Assembly (NCBI RefSeq): GCF_037392515.1
Contig: NC_090291.1
Coordinates: 13,076,001 to 13,140,000, forward strand
Direction: 5' to 3'
DNA from: Haliotis asinina
Lineage: Eukaryota > Mollusca > Gastropoda > Lepetellida > Haliotidae
Length of the DNA: 64,000 nt
Shown piece by piece: positions 32,330 through 43,137 of the stretch (the stretch's first letter is position 1; each line of letters begins with the position of its first letter). Below the pieces are notes generated by a model. It saw only the letters and a list, made by a program, of their open reading frames with translations. It ran no database searches and was not told where the DNA came from. The position numbers were made by a program, and so were the translations under genes.

Positions 32330-32398
32330 AGAGTTAAGCAGAACGTACTTGACCATCATTCTTTCATGACAAGAAATGCAAAATGGAGGATTACGAAT
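32330..32398 (-). mobile_element. LINE 3' coding relic
   Basis: AGTTAAGCAGAACGTACTTG, ACCATCATTCTTTCATGACA and AGAAATGCAAAATGGAGG align with 34263-34325 of the minus-strand LINE copy, the region encoding the C-terminal Cys/His motif. An old fragment of the same family. Confidence 0.55.
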
Positions 32399-33586
32399 TA
32401 TGTAATGCTAAAACATGTATAAAGTCACTAACTTACCTGTTTGTGTAACACCAGATTGTACTCCACGTCAATACACTTAGAGCGACTATTATGAATGTCA
32501 GAATATTACGTAAATTCCATTTATAGTCTGTCTTGGTAGAAATGGATACAACACAGGGTTTCAAAATTACAACAATGCTTAGACCAGAGAATCGCATATG
32601 GTTGTGACATTTTCAGACAGGAAAGTACTCTGTTACCGTTACGGATCACAGAACGCTGAAGTCACTCTCGATGCGGTATATTTTGACTGGTATATGAGTC
32701 AGTTGGACTCGTTAATAATTTTTAAAACCCTACCCTTTCTCGACGTTTTGTTGCATCAACGGTGGTTGCCTTTGTTTCAACATACTGTAGCATTGTGTAA
32801 CATATATCTCAGTAAATAGGTCTCATGGTAGCAAATGGGCCAGGACAGCCGTGTCAAAATGCATGAAGACTGAATTGAACAATAGTGTATTTCAGTTCAT
32901 ATACAGACTTCAAGTGATATGCTTTCAGTTTCAATCAATCAGTGGATTATTTCAGGTAGGTAATACAGGCCCACAGACCCAGGTGTCATATTGAGAATTA
33001 AAGAGTGGTAAAGTGAATTATAATAATGACTTTCTCAGTAACATAAATATAAACTAGCAAATATTTGAAGGCATTTAACTTTGTTAATTCCGAGGTATAT
33101 TAAATTCATGGATTGTTGGATATTCATAAAAATGTTTTGTGGTGCACAAACGTCCCAATGCGTGATGTATATGTCAAATAGACAAGTGACATTCAAGTTT
33201 ACAGATATTACGTGTACACCTACCTGTTTCTATTCACTGTTTATGGAAACCTCCACCTAAACTGAACAAGAGCATGTTTGCTTTTAAAATAGCTGACTGT
33301 ATGTGAAGATGTAAGATAAAGAGTATTCAAATGTGTTTGTACCTTGTACTAGATATATTTTGTAGCCTTATAAAATGATGGACTTCTAAACTCACTCTCA
33401 TTAGTCTCTTAAGCCTCAAACAAGAACCTTTGGTTAAACTGTGTCATTCGCTGTTTTACCCACTCACCAGAAGGTACATCAGGAGTTTGAATTTTTTTCA
33501 GGTTGAAAAAACATATTCTTTGTTTGAAAAGTAAGAGATTTTTTTATTTTAAACTGTCATAGTCAATTATATTGAAATCATATTAT
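32399..33586. other. No recognised feature
   Basis: AT-rich intergenic DNA up to the CACT-complement tail of the LINE at 33587. Confidence 0.4.
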
Positions 33587-34135
33587 GAGTGAGTGAGTGA
33601 GTTCATATTTAACGTCACATAGGCAATATTCAGCCATATCGTGACGAGAAAATACGTGACATTTGAAAAGATGTATATGTGCATATTATGTAGAACCTGT
33701 CGACGAAGGACAGTAAAACCACTGGGCTATCACAGTTAGTATCAAAACTAGCGTGGAAACTTATAAAACTATAATAGTATCACTATTTGGACAGTACAAT
33801 ATAAAAACAGGCCATAGATCGCCAACGACAGAGGGTAGATCATCAAACTAGGGACCATGGGGACTTACAATACCTCTGCTACCTGCATGGTCCCTAGCTG
33901 GATTTACATCATCGCCTCAGCTGCTGGCGACTATATGCAAGATTAGTCACAAATTAAAATGACACATATTCTACGGCTAAATAAATGGAGAAATGAATCT
34001 GACTTCAACAGTTTTGGGACTTACGTACCCTCTCGGGAGGACAATAAGTTTACGGTACTTCAACCCCCTTCGAGGATACAGCCACTAACAATCTTAGTTC
34101 CTAATTCGACTTCCAATCATAAAATATTTATCTAT

Positions 34136-34432
34136 TTACAAGTCATGTAATAAATCTAATTCTTTTAAAAACGCAATGATTAAATGATAACTAACGTTAC
34201 TAAAAAGATCCTTCATAGTTCGCGATTTCCAATAGTTATCCCTTGTGATGGAATATTCAACACAGTCAAGCAAAACGTGCTTGACTGTGATTCTTTCATC
34301 ACAAGGGATACAGAACGGAGGATCTCCACCTTTAAGCAAATATTCATGCGTATATCTTGTGTGGCCAATACGACATCGTTGGTACCCAATAAAAGACGAT
34401 GTCGTATTGGCCAGTAGCAAGATCATTATATA
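34136..34432 (-). pseudogene. LINE copy 1: C-terminal Cys/His region of ORF2
   Basis: The minus-strand frame includes RCRIGHTRYTHEYLL, CIPCDERITVKHVLLDC and ends at a stop in 34136-34138. The C-x2-C..H..C arrangement after RNase H is typical of the I and Jockey groups. Its upstream part jumps from mid-RNase H directly to this motif because of the internal deletion. Confidence 0.8.
34362..34413. repeat. 17-bp perfect inverted repeat at a deletion junction in LINE copy 1
   Basis: TGGCCAATACGACATCG (34362-34378) and its exact complement (34397-34413) surround an 18-bp loop. In LINE copy 2 the matching segments are about 270 bp apart (42060-42085 and 42344-42362) and only partly complementary, so the hairpin marks the point where about 245 bp were lost from copy 1. 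Confidence 0.75.
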
Positions 34433-35728
34433 GAGTCTGGTTCATAATTATTGAGAATTTTTCTTCTTACTTTGAGCTATCCTAACACCTCAACTGATTC
34501 ACTGATACTTAAAACTAAGTAATGGTATAAGGGAGGTAACTCATCTTGGCCTACTGAGTATAGTACACTTAGAGTTACCTCCCCTGAATTTGTAGCAGAC
34601 GTCATTTTCCTCAGCACTGTCAACAATGTCTGCTGAAGATAAAAGAAGGTTGATTTTTGAGTTGTGTAATCAAGGAATTGACGATGTAATTACATGGGCA
34701 GAGAGAACAGGAACTCCTCTTTCTACTGTGTATAGGATTAGGAAGAATTTTAAAGAGGGAAAGGATTTTGGGCACCAGAAAGGAGCAGGGAGACCCAGAA
34801 AATTGGACTTCTCAGATCGTGTCCGGCAGGGAATTTTAGCGTCTAAAAAGCAAAGGGCAAGCATCTCCAACATCAGGTATGAAATGATAGAAAGGGGATC
34901 AACAGTTGTATCAAAATCTACAGTTAGAAGAAATTTGATTGATCTTGGATGGGAGAAAAAGACTGGAATTCCTTCTCCTCTCATGAAACACGAACATAAA
35001 GACAGGCGTGTTGAGTGGTGTTTGGCACATGAAAACTTTGACTGGGAAAATGTGATTTTTACTGATGAAAGCTCAATATGGGTATATCCCAATAATGTGA
35101 AAATATGGAGAAAGTCTGCGTCAGCACCGTTGTATCAACGACCTAAATACAGCCCAAAGTTTCATGTATGGGGAGGGATATCCTTATTAGGAACGACCCC
35201 GCTGTGTGTGTTTTATGGAAATCTGACAAGTCAACGCTACACTAACATATTAGATAATTTTCTCCTTCCAAGTGCACATGTGTTTTATGGAAATGACTGA
35301 ATGTTGCAGCAAGATAATGATCCTAAACACATCGCAAAACATGCCAAGCAGTGGTTTCAGGAGAAAAATGTGACTGCATTACCATTTCCTGCATATAGTC
35401 CTGACTTAATCCCATTGAGAACATTTGGGGGATGATGAAGGAATGTCTGAATCAAAAGAGGTTGACAAAAATTGAAGACATGAAGAGAGAAGTGGTCCGA
35501 TACTGGGACAGCATAATTCACGAGACACTAACCTCTCTGATAGGAAGTATGCCTACCCGTCTTAGACTGTGCCATGAAGCTCAAGGAGACTTGATAAAAT
35601 ATTAAATTGTTACCTACACAACATGAAAAGGTCAGTTCACTTTCACAGTACATTCAATTTTATCTGATTTGTTCTCGTTTAATAATATGAAATGCTTTAG
35701 CTATTCTCAATAATTTTGAACCATACTG
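34433..35728 (+). mobile_element. Tc1/mariner element nested in LINE copy 1
   Basis: A 1296-bp element. Left end GAGTCTGGTTCATAATTATT and right end (complement) CAGTATGGTTCAAAATTATT continue to GAGAAT, giving 26-bp terminal inverted repeats with about four differences; the right end keeps the canonical CAGT. TA lies on both sides (34431-34432 and 35729-35730). Joining the flanks at one TA restores the alignment to LINE copy 2 near 42040-42046, which proves insertion after the LINE. A 12-bp inverted pair, GGGAGGTAACTC and GAGTTACCTCCC, lies at 34531-34582 before the transposase. Confidence 0.95.
34626..35605 (+). pseudogene. Tc1/mariner transposase, one stop and one frameshift
   Basis: Starts MSAEDKRRLIFELCNQGIDD, with a helix-turn-helix (TPLSTVYRIRKNF) and a GRPR-like motif (GAGRPRK). 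The DDE domain has FTDESSIW (first Asp, near 35057), QQDNDPKH (second Asp, near 35310) and a broken SPDL..P..N..G third motif near 35398-35435. The frame ends early at TGA 35298-35300, where a Trp codon is expected, and a one-base loss near 35408 shifts the third motif. The reading resumes to GDLIKY and TAA at 35605. About 325 codons, normal for the family; only two lesions, so the copy is fairly young. Confidence 0.9.
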
Positions 35729-35730
35729 TA

Positions 35731-36300
35731 GTTCAATAATTTGTATTAAAAGTGGATCTTTACAAGAAATATTTTTAATAGAATGAAGGCAAGAAAGAGA
35801 GTCTGAAAAGATTATATATTGTTTACGTTTAGGGTGTCTTTGAATATATTTAAGAGCTGTTAATATGGCATTTGATTCAGCAGTAAAAATGGAGCTGTTA
35901 TCTAGAATTCTAGATGATATTGTTCTCGATCCAATGGCAGTGGCACAAATTACTGCGCCACCGTCCTTGGAGCCATCTGTAAATAAGATTTGTAATTGCT
36001 GTATTTACTTTTTATGTGATTATAGTTTTGTTTATATGGTAATTCATTAGTTTCTGATTTTTTTAAATGAAGTTAATGTTAGGCCAACGTGTGGCCTATC
36101 CAACTGCCAAGGAGAAGAAAGAAGGAAGGAAGCTATGTTTTCCACGTCAATGCCAGCCGAAGAGAGAAAGGGTTTAATTTTGTGCCCTGGAGGTGGAACA
36201 AGAGAAGACTTCTACAAATCCCCATGTAGGGGATTGAACACACAGTTATAGGCAGGGTTAGATTCATTAGAATATAATTTACTAATGTATTGTAAAGACA
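35731..36300 (-). pseudogene. LINE copy 1: RNase H portion of ORF2
   Basis: The reverse complement aligns with 41560-42040 of LINE copy 2, including the segment encoding the Asp-containing strands of RNase H and a SDS-type motif. It is broken by stops and by short deletions. Confidence 0.7.
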
Positions 36301-36303
36301 ATT

Positions 36304-37930
36304 TTATACGACGTTGGTAAGAGATGGTTCATCGGCCTCAACGTGGAGACTATCAATAGGTGAAGTTCTGAAAGATCCAAGACAAAGTCTTAAGAATTGA
36401 TGGTGGACAGAATCAAGAAGTTTAAGGTTGCTTTTGCAGGCTCCACCATATACGATGGAGCCATAATCGAGTTTGGAACGGACCAGTGATCGATACAGGT
36501 GTAAGAGGGTAGTTTGATCCCCTCCCCACTTTGAGTTGGAAACAACTTTCAACAAATCTAGTGCCTTCAGGCATTTAGCTTCAAAGGATTTGATATGGGG
36601 TAGGAATAAAAAAAATTAAACCCAAGAATTTAGCCTCCTTGACAACTTTGATGGGAGTGCCATTTAATAATAGTTCTGGGTCCTCATGTGGCTTGTATTT
36701 TCTACAGAAGTGTATACAGTTAGTTTTAGACTTAGAAAATGTAAAGCCGTTTTCAAGACACCATTTGTCTATTTTGTTTAGACACAATTGCAGTTGCCGC
36801 TCATTGGTATGCATATTTTACCATGACAGGAATATTAAAATCATCCACAAAAAGTGATCCATCGACTGAATCATTTAAAACCTTGGATAAGCTGTTGTTT
36901 TTGATACTAAATAAGGTGACAGACAAAATACTGCCTTGAGGGACACCCTGATCCTGATCATAATGGTCAGACAGGGTTGAACCCACTCAGACCTGAAACT
37001 GTCGCTCAAAAACCGTGATATAAACGACCCCTCAAACCAAAATCATGTAAATCCTTTAAAATGCCATGCTTCCAGGTAGTATCGTACGCTTTCTCGAGAT
37101 CAAAGGATATTGATACTGCATGTCGTTTATGTACTATGGCATTTTTAACAAAGGATTCCATTCGTACTAAGTGGTCCATGGTACTACGATTTTTCCTAAA
37201 ACCACATTGAATATTCGATATAAGGTTATTGGTTTCAAGATACCATATTAGTCTGTTATTTATCATTCGCTCCATGGCCTTGCACACACAACTCGTTAAA
37301 GAGATTGGTCTGTAATTTGAAGCATCCGTATGATCCTGGCCAGGCTTAGGAATATGGACAACAATGGCATTACGCCACTAGGATGGGAAATTCCCTGAAG
37401 TCCATATTTGATCAAAAATATGTAAAAGTGTTTCCAAACATGATTCAGGTAAATGCTTCAAGAGGTGATAATGAGTATTATCAGCTCCTGTTGCTGTATC
37501 ATGAGCTTGATCAAGGGCATTATGGAGCTCCTGTAATGCAAATAATTCATTATAGTCTTCGCCATTGTCTGATTCAAAATTGATTTTCTTCTTCTGTTGT
37601 TTCTGATACTGTTGAAATTCAGGTACGTAATTTCACGAAGAAGAATGTTTGGCGAGAGTGTCACCAAGCTTATCGGCAATGTGATATTTATCGGTAAATA
37701 AATTGTCACCTTCCTTTAGATGGTGAACAGTAGATTTTGAATCTTGGTCCTTTATTCTTTGAATCATGTTCCATACCTTTGAAATAGGTGTTCGTGTATA
37801 ATTATCTTCATAGTTTCTCCAAGACGGACATTTATACTGTTTAAATGTGCGTCGGGCTTAAGCATTTAAAACTTTTACTTTGTCTAAATTATGGACCGTT
37901 GGATGTTTACGAAAAAAACTTTTAAACTTT
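36304..37930 (-). pseudogene. LINE copy 1: reverse transcriptase portion of ORF2
   Basis: In minus-strand order: CGFRKNRSTMDHLV and SFDLEKAYDTTWKHG (RT motif A Asp) at 37287-37006, GVPQGSILSVTLF (motif B) and SLFVDD (catalytic motif C) at 36986-36801, then FTFSKSKTNCIHF and FLGLIF at 36814-36581, and the thumb-like SKWGGDQTTLLHLYRSLVRS at 36555-36304. At least four frame changes interrupt it. The upstream edge begins in the linker before RT, so the endonuclease is absent. Confidence 0.88.
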
Positions 37931-38049
37931 CTTCCTATTCTGGCACACGTGGCGAGCCACCTCCTCGTGGGTGCTGGGTAACGCTAAGGGCTCGCCGACA
38001 CCCCCGTTGTGAACCCGGGGGGATATTTGGTCCACCAACCCGTTTGCCG

Positions 38050-39198
38050 TGGGTTTCGTTGTGATTGAGACTCCTGAAAAGACACCGTTTAAGTTGAACC
38101 CCTTTGCTGTATCCACGGGTATCCAAGGTATTGCTGGGGATGTGAAAAACATTAGACGCTTACGTCGGGTGCACTGTTAGTTGAGTGCGCGAAAGAACAA
38201 CAATCAACTAACCTGATGAACATTAAATCTTTCGTGGGCATTCCAGTCACGGTCTCTGCTCACAAAACACTGAACACAAGTAAAGGTATTGTCAGAGATC
38301 GTGATCGACTGTTTGCTGATATGTCAGAACCTGACCAAGCATGCGCAATGAAAGATCAAGGAGTGCTTTAAGTCAAGCGTTTTTCAACACGGAAAAATAA
38401 TGAAACTATACAAACAAACACCTATCTGTTTTCCTTCTCGTCTCCAAATGCTCCTAAGTCAGTAAAGGCAGGTTACTGTAACATCCAAGTTGAGACATAC
38501 ATCCCTAATCCGCTCAGATGTTTTAAATGCCAGAAATATGGACACGGTGTGATCACTATGGTGAGAAGACACACACAACAGAAGACTGTGACAGCGATTT
38601 TAAAAAATGCACTAACTGCTCAGGCGACCATTCATCTTCTTCGAAACCGTGTCCAATTTGGAAACAGCAAATGGCAATAAACAGAATAAAGTTTACCCAA
38701 AATATATCCTTTCCTGAGCCAAAATAAACTGGTGAAGAGTTCTGACCATACAGAAAGTTATGCTAGAGTAGCAAACACATCACTGTGTACAGCTCTAAAA
38801 TAACAAAATCATCCACAGGCTGCCAAACCTTGACGTGGGTAAATTGCGACTCTCCACACCTTCTGTACCCTGCTGTGTCAGCTCAGATTCAGGAATCACT
38901 TCCTAGTACATCAAAGTCTTCTTCCGATCACAAATCATCATCATCATCTCAGTTACACTCAAAGTCTCAATCGACATCGGATAGTCAGCAAACTGTTAAA
39001 AGTAAACCTAAGCCTGATGCTTCAAAACAACAAAGTGGCACAGCTCCTGAAGGGTCACAAAATAAAATTCAATTGTTCAATAAATATGGGTCTCTCGAGG
39101 ACATGGACGTTTCGGAAAACGTTCATTCTAGGGCACATAGCTTGTCGCCCTCCAAAAGAGTGGGGGGTAGATCCCCAATAAATCCCCCCAAAAGATAG
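38050..39198 (+). pseudogene. LINE copy 2 ORF1 (RNA-binding protein with zinc knuckles)
   Basis: The reading passes through frames: ETPEKTPFKLNPFAV near 38070, GIPVTVSAHKTLNTSKG near 38235, then RCFKCQKYGHG near 38518 and CTNCSGDHSSSSKPCP near 38610. The CCHC-type knuckles resemble those of nucleic-acid-binding ORF1 proteins of the I and Jockey groups. A Ser/Gln/Lys-rich tail follows to 39198 (ending PINPPKR). Stops near 38187, 38369 and 38725 and at least two frameshifts show it is not functional. Confidence 0.8.
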
Positions 39199-39204
39199 TT
39201 TATT

Positions 39205-42200
39205 CCAATAATATCGTACATTCGAATTGCAGAGGATTGAGGACTAATTTACATGAATCACAGCATTTAGTCCAAGATTTTACACCTTCAGCGTTATGTC
39301 TCCAAGAGACATATTTAAAGCAAACAGATACATTTAACCTTCGTCATTATAATGCATATCATTGTTTTTCACCTCCGGGTGATAGGGCCACTGGCGGATC
39401 ATCCGTAACGACAAAACGTTACTCAAAGCCCTGTTTCACTTATTACTAATATGCAGGCTGTTGCAGTGAGAATTACTTTACATGTATGCTCTCTCTATAT
39501 TTCGCCGTCTTCTCTCTATGACCATCTCCCGAAGCCCTATATTGTAATAGGACATTCAAATGGGCACAACCCACTCTGGGGTAGTGTAACTACAAACACT
39601 AAAGGTAAATTGTTGGAGGACATTTGTTCTGACAATGATTTATGTATTTATAATTATGGTTTCAACACATATTTACACCCTGGTGCGGGGACTTATTCTG
39701 CTCTCGACTTGTCACTCACAAATTCAGAACTACTAAATGAATTCGAATCGTCAGTCCACGATGACCTCTGTGGAAGTGACCATTTTCCTCCTATACTAAA
39801 ATCTGTAACTCCATCTGATGCTCCTCCATCATCAAGGCGGAATTTTAAAAAGGCTAATTTGGCTTATATGAAACACTGTGTGCTGAAAAACTTAAACCTG
39901 AACGTTTTATTGACGTTCCTGATGCTATGTAGTGCTTGTCAGATGAATTGAACTCCATAGCTGACGAGTGTATACCAAATTCCTCTACAGTTCCACATAT
40001 TCGAACACCATGGTTCAACGATGACTGCAAACAAGCTAGAAAGGCAAGGAAAAAGCAGAACATTATTTTCGTCGCCATCCTATGGTGCATAATTTAAATA
40101 AATTTAAAATGTTAAATGCTAAAGCACGGCGTACTTTAACACAGAACAAACGCCAATCTTGGCAAAATTATGTATCTAAAATAAATTCTCGGACACCCAT
40201 GTCCAAGGTATGGAACATGGTCCAGAAAATTAAAGGTAAAGGTACTAAATCTAGTGTCCATCATCTTAAACATGGAGATCAGTTACTTACGGATAAATCA
40301 GATATAGCAAATAAACTGGGTGAAACCCTCGCTAAACACCCTTCCTCTTCTAATTATTTACCTAAATTCCAGCAGTATCAAAACACAACAAGAAAAGAAA
40401 ACTATTAATTTCAACTCATTATAATGAAACTTTTTCTATCCATGAGCTCCATACTGCTCTTGATCAAGCTCATGATACTGCTACAGGAGCTGATAACATA
40501 CATTATCAACTCCTGAAGCATTTACCAGAATCCTGCCTAGAAACTCTTCTAAATATTTTTGATGATATTTGGACATCGGGTAACTTTCCTCCCTCATGGC
40601 GTGACGTCATAGTAGTACCAATACCTAAACCTGGACGTGATCATACGGATCCGTCCAATTATCGACCTATTTCACTAACTCGCTGTGTTTGCAAGACCAT
40701 GGAACGCATGATAAATAATCGACTTGTTTGGTACTTGGAAACTAAAAACTTTATCACAGATATCCAATGTGGTTTCCGTAAAAACAGAAGTACAGTCGAT
40801 CACTTAGTGCGTTTGGAATCATTTTTGAAAAACGCGCTGATTAATAAACAACATGCTGTGTCTACCCTTTTTGATCTTGAGAAAAAGCATATGACACCAG
40901 CTGGAAATATGGTATTTTAAGAGATTTACAGGATTCCGGTTTGCGAGGTCGTTTGCCTCAATTCATAGCCAACTTTTTAAATGACAGACAATTTCAAGTT
41001 CGCGTGGGTTCTACCCTGTCTGATCATTACAATCAGGATCAGGGTGTTCCTCAAGGCAGTATTTTGTCTGTTACACTTTTTAGCATCAAGAATAACAGTT
41101 TATCAAAGGATTTAAACGATTTAATAGATGGATCTTTATTTGTGGATGATTGTAATATTTCTTGCCGTGGGAAAAATATGCATACTCTTGAACGGCAACC
41201 ACAGTTGTGTTTTAACAAAACAGATAAATGATGTCTTGAAAACGGCTTCAAATTCTCTACATCAAAAACCAATTGTATACACTTCTGTCGTAAATATAAA
41301 CCCCATAAAGACCCAGAACTATTTCTAAGCGGCACCCCTATCAAAGTTGTCAAGGAGGCTAAGTTCTTGGGACTCATTATGGATTCACATTTGACCTTTT
41401 TGCCCCATATTAAATCCCTAAAAGCCAAATGCTTGAAGGCACTCGATTTATTATAGGTCGTTTCAAATTCAAAGTGGGGAGGGTATCAGACTACCCTCCT
41501 TTACTTATATAGATCACTCGTCCGCTCAAAACTTGATTATGGCTCCATCGTATGTGGTGGAAGAAGTCTTCTCTTGTTCCACCTCTAGGGCACAGAATTA
41601 AACCCTTTCTTTCTTCAGCAGGCATTCAGCTGGAAAATATAGCTCCCACCCGTCTTCTTTCTTCTCCTCCTTGGCAGATGGTTAGGTCACAAGTTGACCT
41701 AACATTAACTACATCTAAAAAATCAGAAACGAATGAATTACAGTATAAACAAGAATATAATCAATTAAAACGTAAGTATAGCAATTATAAATCCTTATTT
41801 ACAGATGGTTTGGCGCAGCGGCTTGTGCCACTGTCATTGGATCGAGAACAGTATCTTCTAGATTACCAGATAATAGTTCTATTTTTACTGCAGAAGCAAA
41901 TGCCAAATTAACAGCTCTTAAATATATTCAAAGACACACTAAACGTAAACAATATATAATCTATTCAGACTCTCTTTCTTGTCTTCAGGTGATTAAAAAT
42001 GTATCATGTAAACATCCACTTTCAATTGACATTATTGAATTGTATAATAATCTTGCTACTATCCAATACGACATCGACATCGACATCTGTTGGTTACCCA
42101 GCCATGTAAGGATTTCAGGTAACACAATGGCCGATCTTGCTGCCAAGGCAGCACTCAACAAATCTGTGACACCACTTCTTATTCCATACTCTGATTACAA

Positions 42201-42540
42201 AGCGCATTAGAACTTCTATACGTGATCTGATGCAAAAGAAGTGGGACACCCAAGTAGGTATTAATACATTAGATGAAAAACAACCGTATATTGGTTACAC
42301 CTACCTGGGATGTCAGTCCAGACTTGAAAGGGTTATTTTAAGACGATGTCGTGTAGGCCATACTAGATATACTCATTCATATCTTTTAAAAGGTGAGGAT
42401 CCTCCATTTTGTATCCCTTGTGGTGAGAGAGTCACGGTCAAGCATAATTTGCTTGACTGTGTCGAATTCTCCATCACAAGGGATAAATATTTCACTGTCA
42501 AAACTGTAAGGATCTTTTTACAAACGTTAATTCTCATTTA
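39205..42540 (+). pseudogene. LINE copy 2 ORF2 (endonuclease, RT, RNase H)
   Basis: Endonuclease: SNCRGLRTNLHE and CLQETYLK (catalytic Glu) at 39220-39330, IGHSNGHNPLWGS near 39550 and GSDHFPP near 39773. Reverse transcriptase: CGFRKNRSTVDHLV near 40770, FDLEKK near 40870, GVPQGSILSVTLF near 41042 and LFVDD near 41138. RNase H: SLFTDG near 41795, IYSDSLSCL near 41960 and LPSHVRISGNTMADLAAKAA near 42095. C-terminus: RVGHTRYTHSYLLKG, CIPCGERVTVKHNLLDC near 42415. All catalytic signatures are still legible, but at least eight frame breaks occur. Confidence 0.9.
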
Positions 42541-43137
42541 ATTATTGTTTTTTAAAAGAAATTGATTTTATGGTTGAATTTTGAATAACATGTTCTGTAA
42601 ATAGATGTATTTTAACTATTGGTAGTTTAGATTTGTAACTAGAATTGTTAGTGGCTGTACCCTGAAAGGGGGTTGAAGTATTGTAAAATCATTGCCCTCC
42701 TGAGAGGGTACGTTAGTCCACAAACATTCAGAGTAAATTCTAAATTTCCAGGTTTTTAATCGTAGAATAAATGTCTTTTTATTGTATGGCTAGATTTCAC
42801 AAATTGCTGACGGCTGGCGGGATGATCTAAATCTAGCTAGGGTCCATGCAGGTAGCAAAAGTACTGAAAGCCCCACGGTCCCTAGCATGGTGATCTACCT
42901 TCAGTTGTTAGCAATCTATAGCCCATTTTTACATTGTATTGTCCTGTATAGATAAATTGTTTTAGGTATAGTTACTAGTTTTACATTCTACTCTGTGATA
43001 TCCTAGTTGTTTTACTGTCCTTCGCTGACAGGTTTTATAATAGACATATATTTCACTTTAGTATTAAATGTTCTCGTCACGATATGGCTGAGATATTGCC
43101 GATGTGACGTTAAATATTAACTCGCTCACTCACTCAC
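42541..43137 (+). other. LINE copy 2 3' UTR and CACT tail
   Basis: Non-coding. The block TCCATGCAGGTAGCAAAAGT near 42843 recurs in inverted form at 33845-33900, 57115-57165 and 63620-63670. The last 65 bp (ACGATATGGCTGAGATATTG, then CCGATGTGACGTTAAATATT, then CACT repeats) match the SINE tails in layout. Confidence 0.85.

Larger units (their letters stand above)
33587..37930 (-). mobile_element. I/Nimb-like LINE, 5'-truncated copy (copy 1) with nested Tc1 insertion
   Basis: Read on the minus strand: truncated start near 37930, reverse transcriptase, RNase H, Cys/His C-terminus, 3' UTR, tail ending at 33587 (complement of GAGTGAGTGAGTGAGTTCAT). The copy is split by a Tc1/mariner element at 34433-35728. 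Relative to the plus copy at 37931-43137 it lacks the whole first ORF and the endonuclease domain, and about 245 bp are missing inside RNase H (see 34362-34413). The two copies are clearly different in sequence, so they are separate insertions rather than one inverted element. Confidence 0.88.
37931..43137 (+). mobile_element. I/Nimb-like LINE, near full length (copy 2)
   Basis: A 5.2-kb element: a GC-rich 5' UTR with GCTGGGTAACGCTAAGGGCT and CGCCGACACCCCCGTTG, ORF1 with zinc knuckles, ORF2 with AP endonuclease, reverse transcriptase, RNase H and a C-terminal Cys/His motif, then a 3' UTR of about 600 bp and the tail AACTCGCTCACTCACTCACT ending at 43137. RNase H together with this ORF order places it in the I superfamily; Nimb is the subgroup I would expect in molluscs. 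It abuts the truncated minus copy at its 5' end and a polymerase pseudogene at its 3' end. Confidence 0.88.

Noticed and set aside
33587..43137. A single LINE inverted by twin priming
   Set aside because: The plus copy is complete from 5' UTR to tail and the minus copy carries its own RT, RNase H and tail with clear divergence, so two insertions are needed.
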